DNA from: Sipunculus nudus
Lineage: Eukaryota > Annelida > Sipuncula > Golfingiida > Sipunculidae
Assembly (NCBI GenBank): GCA_026874595.1
Contig: CM049315.1
Span: forward strand, 63,857,389 to 63,921,388
Reading direction: 5' to 3'
Length of the DNA: 64,000 nt
This document shows positions 20,576 to 35,354 of this stretch, piece by piece. A program made the position numbers and the translations under genes. The stretch's first letter is position 1, and the number at the start of each line of letters is the position of its first letter. A model generated the notes under the pieces. The model worked only from the letters and a program-made list of their open reading frames with translations. It searched no databases and was not told the DNA's origin.

Positions 20576-23500
20576 TTGCAAAAGAAGCAATTCAGAAGCT
20601 CCATTAGGCCGTTTAGAATCAGATACAAACGTCTTTTACGCCGAAATCAGCTCGGTTTTTGCGTAATACAAGATCGTGTTTTGTGCAAAGATGACCGATT
20701 TAAACTGCGAAAGAAGCGTTTTAAAAGCTTCATCAGGCCATTAAGAACCAGTTAGCAACGTCGTTTTTGCTGAAATCAGTTCGGTTTTTTTTGCGTAATT
20801 CAAAATCGTCTGTTGTGCAAAGATGACCGGTTTAAACTGCTAAAGAAGCGTTTTAGAAGCTTCATCAGGCAATTAAGAAGTTAGAAACGTCGTTTTTGCT
20901 AAAATCAGCTCGATTTTTTAGCGTAATATAAGATGGTGTTTGTCCAAAGATGACCGATTTAAACTGCAAAAGAAGAGTTTAAGAAGCTTCAATAGGCCAC
21001 TTAAAACCAGTTACAAAGATCTTTTTTGCCGAAATCGACTCGGTTTTTGCGTTATAATAGATCATGATCCGTGCAAAAATGGTCAGTTTAAACTGCGAAA
21101 CAAGCGTTTCAGAAACTTCATTAGGCGACTTAAAACCCGTTACAATCGTCGTTTTCGTCGCAATCAGCTCGGTTTTCGCGTACTACAAGATCGTGTGTTG
21201 TGCAAAAATGGCCGTTCAAATTGCAAATGAAGCGTTTTAATAGCTTCATCAGGCCATTTAAAACAAGTTACAAACGTCGTTTTTGCCGAAATCAGCTCGG
21301 TTTTCGCTTTAAACAAGATCGTGTCTTGTGCAATGATCACCGATTTAAACTGTGAAAGAAGCGTTTTAGAAGCTTCATCAGGCCATTAAGAACCAGTTAG
21401 AAACGTCGTTTTTCCTGAAATCAGCTCGATTTTTTTTTTGCGTAATGCAAGATCGTGTTTGTGCAAATATTGCAGATTTAAATTGCAAAAGAATCAATTA
21501 AGGAGCTTTATTAGGCCATTTAAAACCAGATACCAACGTCTTTTCCGCCGAAATCAGCTCGGTTTTTGCGTAATACAAGACCGTGTTTTGTGCAAAGATG
21601 ACCGATTTAAACTGCCAAGGAAGCCTTTTAGAAGCTTTATCAGGCCATCAAAAACCAGTTAGTAACGTCGTTTTTGCTGAAATCAGCTCGATTTTTTGCG
21701 TAATACAAAATCGTGTGTTGTGCAAAGATGACCGATTTAAACTGCTAAAGAAGCGTTTTAGAAGCTTTATCAGGCCATTAAGAACCAGTTAGAAACGTCT
21801 TTTACGCCGAAATCAGCTCTTTTTTTCGTAATACATGATCGTGATTTGTGCACAAACGGCTGATTTAAACTGCGATAGAAGCGTTTTAATAGCTTCATTA
21901 GGCCATTTAGAAATTGGTAAAAACGTCGCTCTTGCTGAAATCAGATCAGTTTTCGCGTAATACAACATCGTGTTGTGCAAAATAGAAGATTAAAATTGCA
22001 AAAGAAGCAATTCAGAAGCTCCATTAGGCAATTTAGAACCGGATACAAATATCCATCTCGCCGAAATCAGCTAGGTTTTTGGCTAATTCAGGAACGTGTG
22101 TTGTGCAAAAATTACAGATTTCAATTGCAAAAGAAGCAATTCAGAGGCTTCATTAGGCCGTTTAGAATCAGATACAAACGTCTTTTACGACGAAATCAGC
22201 TCGGTTTTTTCGTAATACAAGATCGTGATTTGTGCAGAAACGGCTAATATAAACTGCGATAGAAGCGTTTAAATAGCTTCATTAGGCCATTTAGAAATTG
22301 TTAAAAACGTCGCTCTTGCTGAAATCAGATCGGTTTTTGCGTAATACAAGATCGTGTTTTGTGCAAAGATGACCGATTTAAACTACTAAAGAAGCGTTTT
22401 AGAAGCTTCATCAGGCCACTAAGAACCAGTTAGAAACGTCTTTTACGCCGAAATCAGCTCGTTTTTTTCGTAATACAAGATCGTGATTTGTGCAGAAACG
22501 GCTGATTTAAACTGCAATAGAAGCGTTTTAATAGCTTCATTAGGCCATTTAGAAATTGGTAAAAACGTCGCTCTTGCAGAAATCAGATCGGTTTTCGCGT
22601 AATACAACATCGTGTTGTGCAAAATAGAAGATTAAAATTGCAAAAGAAGCAATTCAGAAGCTCCATTAGGCCATTTAGAACCGGGTACAAACATCGATCT
22701 CGCCGAAATCAGCTAGGTTTTTGGCTAATTCAGGAACGTGTGTTGTGCAAAATTACAGATTTCAATTGCAAAAGAAGCAATTCAGAAGCTTCATTAGGCC
22801 GTTTAGAATCAGATACAAACGTCTGTTACGACGAAATCAGCTCGGTTTTTTCGTAATACAAGATCGTGATTTGTACAGAAACGGCTAAAATAAACTGCGA
22901 TAGAAGCGTTTAAATAGCTTCATTAGGCCATTTAGAAATTGTTAAAAACGTCGCTTTTGCTGAAATCAGATCGGTTTTCGCGTAATACAACATCGTGTTG
23001 TGCAAAATAGAAGATTAAAATTGCAAAAGAAGCAATTCAGAAGCTCCATTAGGCCATTTAGAACCGGGTACAAACATCGATCTCGCCGAAATCAGCTAGG
23101 TTTTTGGCTAATTCAGGAACGTGTGTTGTGCAAAAATTACAGATTTCAATTGCAAAAGAAGCAATTCAGAAGCTTCATAAGGCCGTTTAGAATCAGATAC
23201 AAACGTCTTTTACGACGAAATCAGCTCGGTTTTTTCGTAATACAAGATCGTGATTTGTGCAGAAACGGCTTATATAAACTGCGATAGAAGCGTTTAAATA
23301 GCTTCATTATGCCATTTAGAAATTGTTAAAAACGTCGCTTTTGCTGAAATCAGATCGGTTTTCGCTTAGTACAAGATCGTGTTGTGCAAAAGAGAAGATT
23401 AAAATTGCAAAAGAAGCAATTCAGAAGCTCCATTAGGCCATTTAGAACCGGGTACAAACATCGATCTCGCCGAAATCAGCTAGGTTTTTCCCTAATTCAT

Positions 23501-26500
23501 GATCGTGTGTTGTGCAAAAATTGCAGATTTAAATTGCAAAAGAAGCAATTCAGAAACTTTATTAGGCCGTTTAGAATCAGATACAAACGTCTTTTACGCC
23601 GAAATCAGCTCGGTTTTTGCGTAATACAAGATCGTGTTTTGTGCAAAGATGACCGATTTAAACTGCGAAAGAAGCGTTTTAAAAGCTTCATCAGGCCATT
23701 AAGAACCAGTTAGCAACGTCGTTTTTGCTGAAATCAGTTCGGTTTTTTTTGCGTAATTCAAAATCGTCTGTTGTGCAAAGATGACCGGTTTAAACTGCTA
23801 AAGAAGCGTTTTAGAAGCTTCATCAGGCAATTAAGAAGTTAGAAACGTCGTTTTTGCTAAAATCAGCTCGATTTTTTAGCGTAATATAAGATGGTGTTTG
23901 TCCAAAGATGACCGATTTAAACTGCAAAAGAAGAGTTTAAGAAGCTTCAATAGGCCACTTAAAACCAGTTACAAAGATCTTTTTTGCCGAAATCGACTCG
24001 GTTTTTGCGTTATAATAGATCATGATCCGTGCAAAAATGGTCAGTTTAAACTGCGAAACAAGCGTTTCAGAAACTTCATTAGGCGACTTAAAACCCGTTA
24101 CAATCGTCGTTTTCGTCGCAATCAGCTCGGTTTTCGCGTACTACAAGATCGTGTGTTGTGCAAAAATGGCCGTTCAAATTGCAAATGAAGCGTTTTAATA
24201 GCTTCATCAGGCCATTTAAAACAAGTTACAAACGTCGTTTTTGCCGAAATCAGCTCGGTTTTCGCTTTAAACAAGATCGTGTCTTGTGCAATGATCACCG
24301 ATTTAAACTGTGAAAGAAGCGTTTTAGAAGCTTCATCAGGCCATTAAGAACCAGTTAGAAACGTCGTTTTTCCTGAAATCAGCTCGATTTTTTTTTTGCG
24401 TAATGCAAGATCGTGTTTGTGCAAATATTGCAGATTTAAATTGCAAAAGAATCAATTAAGGAGCTTTATTAGGCCATTTAAAACCAGATACCAACGTCTT
24501 TTCCGCCGAAATCAGCTCGGTTTTTGCGTAATACAAGACCGTGTTTTGTGCAAAGATGACCGATTTAAACTGCCAAGGAAGCCTTTTAGAAGCTTTATCA
24601 GGCCATCAAAAACCAGTTAGTAACGTCGTTTTTGCTGAAATCAGCTCGATTTTTTGCGTAATACAAAATCGTGTGTTGTGCAAAGATGACCGATTTAAAC
24701 TGCTAAAGAAGCGTTTTAGAAGCTTTATCAGGCCATTAAGAACCAGTTAGAAACGTCTTTTACGCCGAAATCAGCTCTTTTTTTCGTAATACATGATCGT
24801 GATTTGTGCACAAACGGCTGATTTAAACTGCGATAGAAGCGTTTTAATAGCTTCATTAGGCCATTTAGAAATTGGTAAAAACGTCGCTCTTGCTGAAATC
24901 AGATCAGTTTTCGCGTAATACAACATCGTGTTGTGCAAAATAGAAGATTAAAATTGCAAAAGAAGCAATTCAGAAGCTCCATTAGGCCATTTAGAACCGG
25001 ATACAAATATCCATCTCGCCGAAATCAGCTAGGTTTTTGGCTAATTCAGGAACGTGTGTTGTGCAAAAATTACAGATTTCAATTGCAAAAGAAGCAATTC
25101 AGAGGCTTCATTAGGCCGTTTAAAATCAGATACAAACGTCTTTTACGACGAAATCAGCTCGGTTTTTTCGTAATACAAGATCGTGATTTGTGCAGAAACG
25201 GCTAATATAAACTGCGATAGAAGCGTTTAAATAGCTTCATTAGGCCATTTAGAAATTGTTAAAAACGTCGCTCTTGCTGAAATCAGATCGGTTTTTGCGT
25301 AATACAAGATCGTGTTTTGTGCAAAGATGACCGATTTAAACTACTAAAGAAGCGTTTTAGAAGCTTCATCAGGCCACTAAGAACCAGTTAGAAACGTCTT
25401 TTACGCCGAAATCAGCTCGTTTTTTTCGTAATACAAGATCGTGATTTGTGCAGAAACGGCTGATTTAAACTGCAATAGAAGCGTTTTAATAGCTTCATTA
25501 GGCCATTTAGAAATTGGTAAAAACGTCGCTCTTGCAGAAATCAAATCGGTTTTCGCGTAATACAACATCGTGTTGTGCAAAATAGAAGATTAAAATTGCA
25601 AAAGAAGCAATTCAGAAGCTCCATTAGGCCATTTAGAACCGGGTACAAACATCGATCTCGCCGAAATCAGCTAGGTTTTTGGCTAATTCAGGAACGTGTG
25701 TTGTGCAAAAATTACAGATTTCAATTGCAAAAGAAGCAATTCAGAAGCTTCATTAGGCCGTTTAGAATCAGATACAAACGTCTGTTACGACGAAATCAGC
25801 TCGGTTTTTTCGTAATACAAGATCGTGATTTGTACAGAAACGGCTAAAATAAACTGCGATAGAAGCGTTTAAATAGCTTCATTAGGCCATTTAGAAATTG
25901 TTAAAAACGTCGCTTTTGCTGAAATCAGATCGGTTTTCGCGTAATACAACATCGTGTTGTGCAAAATAGAAGATTAAAATTGCAAAAGAAGCAATTCAGA
26001 AGCTCCATTAGGCCATTTAGAACCGGGTACAAACATCGATCTCGCCGAAATCAGCTAGGTTTTTGGCTAATTCAGGAACGTGTGTTGTGCAAAAATTACA
26101 GATTTCAATTGCAAAAGAAGCAATTCAGAAGCTTCATAAGGCCGTTTAGAATCAGATACAAACGTCTTTTACGACGAAATCAGCTCGGTTTTTTCGTAAT
26201 ACAAGATCGTGATTTGTGCAGAAACGGCTAATATAAACTGCGATAGAAGCGTTTAAATAGCTTCATTATGCCATTTAGAAATTGTTAAAAACGTCGCTTT
26301 TGCTGAAATCAGATCGGTTTTCGCTTAGTACAAGATCGTGTTGTGCAAAAGAGAAGATTAAAATTGCAAAAGAAGCAATTCAGAAGCTCCATTAGGCCAT
26401 TTAGAACCGGGTACAAACATCGATCTCGCCGAAATCAGCTAGGTTTTTCCCTAATTCATGATCGTGTGTTGTGCAAAAATTGCAGATTTAAATTGCAAAA

Positions 26501-28532
26501 GAAGCAATTCAGAAACTTTATTAGGCCGTTTAGAATCAGATACAAACGTCTTTTACGCCGAAATCAGCTCGGTTTTTGCGTAATACAAGATCGTGTTTTG
26601 TGCAAAGATGACCGATTTAAACTGCGAAAGAAGCGTTTTAAAAGCTTCATCAGGCCATTAAGAACCAGTTAGCAACGTCGTTTTTGCTGAAATCAGTTCG
26701 GTTTTTTTTGCGTAATTCAAAATCGTCTGTTGTGCAAAGATGACCGGTTTAAACTGCTAAAGAAGCGTTTTAGAAGCTTCATCGGGCAATTAAGAAGTTA
26801 GAAACGTCGTTTTTGCTAAAATCAGCTCGATTTTTTAGCGTAATATAAGATGGTGTTTGTCCAAAGATGACCGATTTAAACTGCAAAAGAAGAGTTTAAG
26901 AAGCTTCAATAGGCCACTTAAAACCAGTTACAAAGATCTTTTTTGCCGAAATCGACTCGGTTTTTGCGTTATAATAGATCATGATCCGTGCAAAAATGGT
27001 CAGTTTAAACTGCGAAACAAGCGTTTCAGAAACTTCATTAGGCGACTTAAAACCCGTTACAATCGTCGTTTTCGTCGCAATCAGCTCGGTTTTCGCGTAC
27101 TACAAGATCGTGTGTTGTGCAAAAATGGCCGTTCAAATTGCAAATGAAGCGTTTTAATAGCTTCATCAGGCCATTTAAAACAAGTTACAAACGTCGTTTT
27201 TGCCGAAATCAGCTCGGTTTTCGCTTTAAACAAGATCGTGTCTTGTGCAATGATCACCGATTTAAACTGTGAAAGAAGCGTTTTAGAAGCTTCATCAGGC
27301 CATTAAGAACCAGTTAGAAACGTCGTTTTTCCTGAAATCAGCTCGATTTTTTTTTGCGTAATGCAAGATCGTGTTTGTGCAAATATTGCAGATTTAAATT
27401 GCAAAAGAATCAATTAAGGAGCTTTATTAGGCCATTTAAAACCAGATACCAACGTCTTTTCCGCCGAAATCAGCTCGGTTTTTGCGTAATACAAGACCGT
27501 GTTTTGTGCAAAGATGACCGATTTAAACTGCCAAGGAAGCCTTTTAGAAGCTTCATCAGGCCATCAAAAACCAGTTAGTAACGTCGTTTTTGCTGAAATC
27601 AGCTCGATTTTTTGCGTAATACAAAATCGTGTGTTGTGCAAAGATGACCGATTTAACCTGCTAAAGAAGCGTTTTAGAAGCTTCATCAGGCCATTAAGAA
27701 CCAGTTAGAAACGTCTTTTACGCCGAAATCAGCTCTTTTTTTCGTAATACATGATCGTGATTTGTGCAGAAACGGCTGATTTAAACTGCGATAGAAGAGT
27801 TTTAATAGCTTCATTAGGCCATTTAGAAATTGGTAAAAACGTCGCTCTTGCTGAAATCAGATCAGTTTTCGCGTAATACAACATCGTGTTGTGCAAAATA
27901 GAAGATTAAAATTGCAAAAGAAGCAATTCAGAAGCTCCATTAGGCCATTTAGAACCGGATACAAATATCCATCTCGCCGAAATCAGCTAGGTTTTTGGCT
28001 AATTCAGGAACGTGTGTTGTGCAAAAATTACAGATTTCAATTGCAAAAGAAGCAATTCAGAGGCTTCATTAGGCCGTTTAGAATCAGATACAAACGTCTT
28101 TTACGACGAAATCAGCTCGGTTTTTTCGTAATACAAGATCGTGATTTGTGCAGAAACGGCTAATATAAACTGCGATAGAAGCGTTTAAATAGCTTCATTA
28201 GGCCATTTAGAAATTGTTAAAAACGACGCTCTTGCTGAAATCAGATCGGTTTTTGCGTAATACAAGATCGTGTTTTGTGCAAAGATGACCGATTTAAACT
28301 ACTAAAGAAGCGTTTTAGAAGCTTCATCAGGCCACTAAGAACCAGTTAGAAACGTCTTTTACGCCGAAATCAGCTCGTTTTTTTCGTAATACAAGATCGT
28401 GATTTGTGCAGAAACGGCTGATTTAAACTGCAATAGAAGCGTTTTAATAGCTTCATTAGGCCATTTAGAAATTGGTAAAAACGTCGCTCTTGCTGAAATC
28501 AGATCGGTTTTCGCGTAATACAACATCGTGTT
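20576..28532 (+). repeat. HOR-A array in block 2 (about 2.7 units)
   Basis: Landmarks at 20940, 23898 and 26857, at 21438, 24396 and 27354, and at 21975, 24933 and 27891 give a constant ~2,958 bp period. The units match the HOR-A copies at 1-5373. A one-base deletion near 22750 (CAAAATTACAG for CAAAAATTACAG) distinguishes the first unit. Confidence 0.85.
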
Positions 28533-31500
28533 GTGCAAAATAGAAGATTAAAATTGCAAAAGAAGCAATTCAGAAGCTCCATTAGGCCATTTAGAACCGG
28601 GTACAAACATCGATCTCGCCGAAATCAGATAGGTTTTTGGCTATTTCAGGAACCTGTGTTGTGCAAAAATTACAGATTTCAATTGCAAAAGAAGCAATTC
28701 AGAAGCTTCATTAGGCCGTTTAGAATCAGATACAAACGTCTTTTACGACGAAATCAGCTCGGTTTTTTCGTAATACAAGATCGTGATTTGTGCAGAAACG
28801 GCTGATATAAACTGCGATAGAAGCGTTTAAATAGCTTCATTAGGCCATTTAGAAATTGTTAAAAACGTCGCTTTTGCTGAAATCAGATCGGTTTGCGCGT
28901 AGTACAAGATCGTGTTGTGCAAAATAGAAGATTAAAATTGCAAAAGAAGCAATTCAGAAGCTCCATTAGGCCATTTAGAACCTGGTACAAACATCGATCT
29001 CGCCTAAATCAGCTGGGTTTTTTGCCTAATTCATGATCGTGTGTTGTGCAAAAATTGCAGATTTAAATTGCAAAAGAAGCAATTCAGAAGCTTCATTAGG
29101 CCGTTTAGAACCAGATACAAACATCTTTTACGCCGAAATCAGCTCGGTTTTTGCGTAATACAAGATCGTGTTTTGTGCAAAGATGACCGATTTAAACTGC
29201 AAAAGAAGCGTTTAAGAAGCTTTATCAGGCCATAAAGAATCAGTTAGGAACGTCGTTTTTGCTGAAATCAGCTCGGTTTTTTTTTGCGTAATATAAGATC
29301 GTGTGTTGTGCAAAGATGATGATTTAAACTGCAAAAGAAGCGTTTGAGAAACTTCATTAGGCCATTTAGAACCAGTTACAAATGTCGTTTTTTTGCCGAA
29401 ATCAGCTCGGTTTTTGCGTAATATAGGATCCTGTTTTGTGCAAAATGGCCGATTTAAACTGCGATAGAAGCGTTTTAATAGCTTCATTAGGCCATTTAGA
29501 AATTGGTAAAAACGTCGCTCTTGCGGAAATCAAATCGGTTTTCGCGTAATACAACATCGTGTTGTGCAAAATTGAAGATTAAAATTGCAAAAGAAGCAAT
29601 TCAGAAGCTCCATTAGGCCATTTAGAACCGGGTACAAACATCGATCTCGCCGAAATCAGCTAGGTTTTTGGCTAATTCAGGAACGTGTGTTGTGCAAAAA
29701 TTACAGATTTCAATTGCAAAAGAAGCAATTCAGAAGCTTCATTAGGCCGTTTAGAATCAGATACAAACGTCTTTTACGACGAAATCAGCTCGGTTTTTTC
29801 GTAATACAAGATCGTGATTTGTGCAGAAACGGCTGATATAAACTGCGATAGAAGCGTTTAAATAGCTTCATAAGGCCATTTAGAAATTGTTAGAAACGTC
29901 GCATTTGCTGAAATCAGATCGGTTTGCGCGTAGTACAAGATCGTGTTGTGCAAAATAGAAGATTAAAATGGCAAAAGAAGCAATTCAGAAGCTCCATTAG
30001 GCCATTTAGAACCTGGTACAAACATCGATCTCGCCTAAATCAGCTGGGTTTTTTGCCTAATTCATGATCGTGTGTTGTGCAAAAATTGCAGATTTAAATT
30101 GCAAAAGAAGCAATTCAGAAGCTTCATTAGGCCGTTTAGAACCAGATACAAACATCTTTTACGCCGAAATCAGCCCGGTTTTTGCGTAATACAAGATCGT
30201 GTTTTGTGCAAAGATGACCGATTTAAACTGCAAAAGAAGCGTTTAAGAAGCTTTATCAGGCCATTAAGAATCAGTTAGGAACGTCGTTTTTGCTGAAATC
30301 AGCTCGGTTTTTTTTTGCGTAATATAAGATTGTGTGTTGTGCAAAGATGATGATTTAAACTGCAAAAGAAGCGTTTGAGAAACTTCATTAGGCCATTTAG
30401 AACCAGTTACAAATGTCGTTTTTTTGCCGAAATCAGCTCGGTTTTTGCGTAATATAGGATCCTGTTTTGTGCAAAATGGCCGATTTAAACTGCGATAGAA
30501 GCGTTTTAATAGCTTCATTAGGCCATTTAGAAATTGGTAAAAACGTCGCTCTTGCGGAAATCAAATCGGTTTTCGCGTAATACAACATCGTGTTGTGCAA
30601 AATTGAAGATTAAAATTGCAAAAGAAGCAATTCAGAAGCTCCATTAGGCCATTTAGAACCGGGTACAAACATCGATCTCGCCGAAATCAGCTAGGTTTTT
30701 GGCTAAATCAGGAACGTGTGTTGTGCAAAAATTACAGATTTCAATTGCAAAAGAAGCAATTCAGAAGCTTCATTAGGCCGTTTAGAATCAGATACAAACG
30801 TCTTTTACGACGAAATCAGCTCGGTTTTTTCGTAATACAAGATCGTGATTTGTGCAGAAACGGCTGATATAAACTGCGATAGAAGCGTTTAAATAGCTTC
30901 ATAAGGCCATTTAGAAATTGTTAAAAACGTCGCTTTTGCTGAAATCAGATCGGTTTGCGCGTAGTACAAGATCGTGTTGTGCAAAATAGAAGATTAAAAT
31001 TGCAAAAGAAGCAATTCAGAAGCTCCATTAGGCCATTTAGAACCTGGTACAAACATCGATCTCGCCTAAATCAGCTGGGTTTTTTGCCTAATTCATGATC
31101 GTGTGTTGTGCAAAAATTGCAGATTTAAATTGCAAAAGAAGCAATTCAGAAGCTTCATTAGGCCGTTTAGAACCAGATACAAACATCTTTTACGCCGAAA
31201 TCAGCCCGGTTTTTGCGTAATACAAGATCGTGTTTTGTGCAAAGATGACCGATTTAAACTGCAAAAGAAGCGTTTAAGAAGCTTTATCAGGCCATTAAGA
31301 ATCAGTTAGGAACGTCGTTTTTGCTGAAATCAGCTCGGGTTTTTTTTTGCGTAATATAAGATCGTGTGTTGTGCAAAGATGATGATTTAAACTGCAAAAG
31401 AAGCGTTTGAGAAACTTCATTAGGCCATTTAGAACCAGTTACAAATGTCGTTTTTTTGCCGAAATCAGCTCGGTTTTTGCGTAATATAGGATCCTGTTTT

Positions 31501-31626
31501 GTGCAAAATGGCCGATTTAAACTGCGATAGAAGCGTTTTAATAGCTTCATTAGGCCATTTAGAAATTGGTAAAAACGTCGCTCTTGCGGAAATCAAATCG
31601 GTTTTCGCGTAATACAACATCGTGTT
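28533..31626 (+). repeat. HOR-B array in block 2, three ~1,031-bp units
   Basis: Landmarks at 29041, 30072 and 31103 are 1,031 bp apart and match the three units at 11037-14130 at offset 17,496 bp. Confidence 0.85.
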
Positions 31627-33565
31627 GTGCAAAATAGAAGATTAAAATTGCAAAAGAAGCAATTCAGAAGCTCCATTAGGCCATTTAGAACCGGGTACAA
31701 GCATCGATCTCGCCGAAATCAGCTAGGTTTTTCCCTAATTCATGATCGTGTGTTGTGCAAATATTGCAGATTTAAATTGCAAAAGAATCAATTCAGGAGC
31801 TTTATTAGGCCATTTAAAACCAGATACCAACGTCTTTTCCGCCGAAATCAGCTCGGTTTTTGCGTAATACAAGACCGTGTTTTGTGCAAAGATGACCGAT
31901 TTCAACTGCCAAGGAAGCCTTTTAGAAGCTTCATCAGGCCATCAAAAACCAGTTAGTAACGTCGTTTTTGCTGAAATCAGCTCGATTTTTTGCGTAATAC
32001 AAAATCGTGTGTTGTGCAAAGATGACCGATTTAAACTGCTAAAGAAGCGTTTTAGAAGCTTCATCAGGCCATTAAGAACCAGTTAGAAACGTCTTTTACG
32101 CCGAAATCAGCTCTTTTTTTCGTAATACATGATCGTGATTTGTGCAGAAACGGCTGATTTAAACTGCGATAGAAGCGTTTTAATAGCTTCATTAGGCCAT
32201 TTAGAAATTGGTAAAAACGTCGCTCTTGCTGAAATCAGATCGGTTTTCGCGTAATACAACATCGTGTTGTGCAAAATAGAAGATTAAAATTGCAAAAGAA
32301 GCAATTCAGAAGCTCCATTAGGCCATTTAGAACCGGATACAAACATCCATCTCGCCGAAATCAGCCAGGTTTTTGGCTAATTCAGGAACGTGTGTTGTGC
32401 AAAAATTACAGATTTCAATTGCAAAAGAAGCAATTCAGAAGCTTCATTAGGCCGTTTAGAATCAGATACAAACGTCTTTTACGACGAAATCAGCTCGGTT
32501 TTTTCGTAATACAAGATCGTGATTTGTGCAGAAACGGCTAAAATAAACTGCGATAGAAGCGTTTAAATAGCTTCATTAGGCCATTTAGAAATTGGTAAAA
32601 ACGTCGCTCTTGCAGAAATCAGATCGGTTTTCGCGTAATACAACATCGTGTTGTGCAAAATAGAAGATTAAAATTGCAAAAGAAGCAATTCAGAAGCTCC
32701 ATTAGGCCATTTAGAACCGGGTACAAACATCGATCTCGCCGAAATCAGCTAGGTTTTTGGCTAATTCAGGAACGTGTGTTGTGCAAAAATTACAGATTTC
32801 AATTGCAAAAGAAGCAATTCAGAAGCTTCATTAGGCCGTTTAGAATCAGATACAAACGTCTTTTACGACGAAATCAGCTCGGTTTTTTCGTAATACAAGA
32901 TCGTGATTTGTGCAGAAACGGCTAAAATAAACTGCGATAGAAGCGTTTAAATAGCTTCATTAGGCCATTTAGAAATTGTAAAAAACGTCGCTTTTGCTGA
33001 AATCAGATCGGTTTTCGCGTAATACAACATCGTGTTGTGCAAAATAGAAGATTAAAATTGCAAAAGAAGCAATTCAGGAGCTTTATTAGGCCATTTAGAA
33101 CCAGATACCAACGTCTTTTTCGCCGAAATCAGATCGGTTTTTGCGTAATACAAGACCGTGTTTTGTGCAAAGATGACCGATTTCAACTGCCAAGGAAGCC
33201 TTTTAGAAGCTTCATCAGGCCATTAAGAACCAGTTAGCAACGTCGTTTTTGCTGAAATCAGCTCGATTTTTTGCGTAATACAAAATCGTGTGTTGTGCAA
33301 AGATGACCGATTTAAACTGCTAAACAAGCGTTTTAGAAGCTTCATCAGGCCATTGAGAACCAGTTAGAAACGTCTTTTACGCCGAAATCAGCTCGTTTTT
33401 TTCGTAATACAAGATCGTGATTTGTGCAGAAACGGCTGATTTAAACTGCGATAGAAGCGTTTTAATAGCTTCGTTAGGCCATTTAGAAATTGGTAAAAAC
33501 GTCGCTCTTGCAGAAATCAGATCGGTTTTCGCATAATACAACATCGTGTTGTGCAAAATAGAAGA
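31627..33565 (+). repeat. Satellite tail immediately left of piggyBac copy 2
   Basis: Counterpart of 14131-16069 at a constant 17,496 bp offset, ending at the same base of the same monomer where the transposon begins. Confidence 0.8.
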
Positions 33566-33569
33566 TTAA
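33566..33569. other. TTAA target-site duplication, left of copy 2
   Basis: TTAA at the satellite/transposon boundary, in the same monomer context (AGAAGATTAA) as copy 1. Confidence 0.9.
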
Positions 33570-33582
33570 CACATTCAGTGCC
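33570..33582 (+). repeat. Left terminal inverted repeat, copy 2
   Basis: CACATTCAGTGCC, identical to copy 1. The 24-bp direct repeats follow at 33576-33599 and 33619-33642, the 18-bp palindrome at 33585-33602 and the subterminal repeat at 33612-33625. Confidence 0.9.
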
Positions 33583-33921
33583 TATGACGAGATATCTCGT
33601 CATCATAAATGATTCCCCCAGTGCCTATGACGAGATATCTCGCGCGATGTTGAAAGTAATAGTTTTAGGGGATTATTTGTCCCTTTCACCACATATCGTT
33701 CCACATGGCGTAGAAATACACTCTGTAGACCACATCGTGGATCCCTTACGCAAAATTAGTTAGTTAGTGGTCAGCAGCCTAATTAGAAAGAAGGATGCCA
33801 CCGAAGCGGAAAGACAACCCGCGACGACAGACGTTTACCGTCTCCGAGGTCCATGATGCCTTGCTGCATGGTGCAGATTCGGATAGCGACATCTCCTGCG
33901 GTTCGAGCGATACCGAAAACG

Positions 33922-34444
33922 GTAAGAAATTTATACTTTTTCTGCTAGTTTTAGCTGATTTATTCCCAGTGATTACGATAGTCCGCTATGCCGCTGGAGG
34001 TGTGGGAGTAAGATAAGCGGGTGTTAGGTCGTTGGGTTTTATGGCCGGTAATTAGCTCAAGTGCACCTGGGGTCGCGTGCCTTGACCGGGTGTACGTTAT
34101 GGTGAGGTATTGACTCCGTCAATGGGTATTTCGTTATTTTCACATCTATACAGGGCATGAACTCTCCACAAACTGTTCCAAATAGCGCACGCATTCAGCA
34201 TTTTTGAATAAAGTCGGTGACTGCAACGAATGTTGTATTTTGGGTTGGCTTATGATATATGAACACCCCATATACAAGGCAATCCGGGAATAGACGAATA
34301 AATAGTGAATTGTGTTTATTTACACACATTCATATATATGTAAAGTATAAAATTAATGTGTAATATATATGTAAACGGAATACATTCATACAAATACATA
34401 TACATTCATTTATTTATGCAGGATGAATATTTTACTATTTATAC

Positions 34445-34485
<41 letters not shown>

Positions 34486-34788
34486 GGTATATGTATTTAC
34501 TCTTCAAGGTTGGAACCTATGTCTAGTTTTCTCGGTTGTAGTATTGACGTTCACTGACCCATACATATAGTTTATACAACAGTTCAGTCCCTATAACGTC
34601 GTAGGTATACTCAGTTAGTGTCATGCAGGAAACCCGTTGTCACCATATGAAACCCGCCGCCAGGTCCCAAGGTATAGATTTACTATGATCATCGACCGTG
34701 TCGCATGCTTGTTCAGGAATAATTAGGTAATAAAGGATTCATTATTGGAAATCGACTTGACTCTCCCTATACCACTTTCTCGTTCTGT

Positions 34789-34845
<57 letters not shown>

Positions 34846-34912
34846 CAATAGTTACTGAAACACACTCGTATTCATTATTTCTAAATAATATTTACTATTT
34901 CTATTTTTATTA

Positions 34913-34982
<70 letters not shown>

Positions 34983-35051
34983 GTATACACATATATTATG
35001 TATTATATTATATATGCGGCAATGAAAACTTTATTCTTCATATATTTGCAG
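33922..35051 (+). other. Transposase intron, copy 2 (1,130 bp)
   Basis: Same donor and acceptor as copy 1. Microsatellites lie at about 34448-34481 (AT), 34793-34842 (CT) and 34913-34979 (CT then AT). A single GAGGTGTG remains at 33997-34004 where copy 1 has two 22 bp apart. Confidence 0.8.
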
Positions 35052-35354
35052 ACTCTGACGAAGGCTGTCAGTCCGACAGTTCCGATTCTCCGGGAGATGA
35101 CCAGCCCAGTGCCAGTACTTCGGATGATGAATGGACATCGGCTGAAGGAACACCCCCAAGGTTAAATTCACGGCGAATACTGGTATAAAGCTTCCAATAT
35201 CACAGGATACACATCCATGTACGGTGTTCCGACACTTGGTCGACGATAGAGTAATCGATACGATGGTGACGGAAACAAACCGGTTCGCACAACAGTACCT
35301 TGAAAAAACTGGGAAACTGATCCACTGATACAAACGCCCGTATTTTCTCAAACC

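Larger units (their letters stand above)
19806..33565 (+). repeat. Satellite block 2 between the two piggyBac copies
   Basis: Same head-to-tail ~128-bp satellite as block 1. It corresponds to block 1 at offset 23,159 bp over about 23160-30590 (matching 1-7430) and at offset 17,496 bp over about 26857-33565 (matching 9361-16069). The difference between the two offsets, 5,663 bp, is the extra tandem duplication inside block 1. No gene is seen. Confidence 0.95.
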
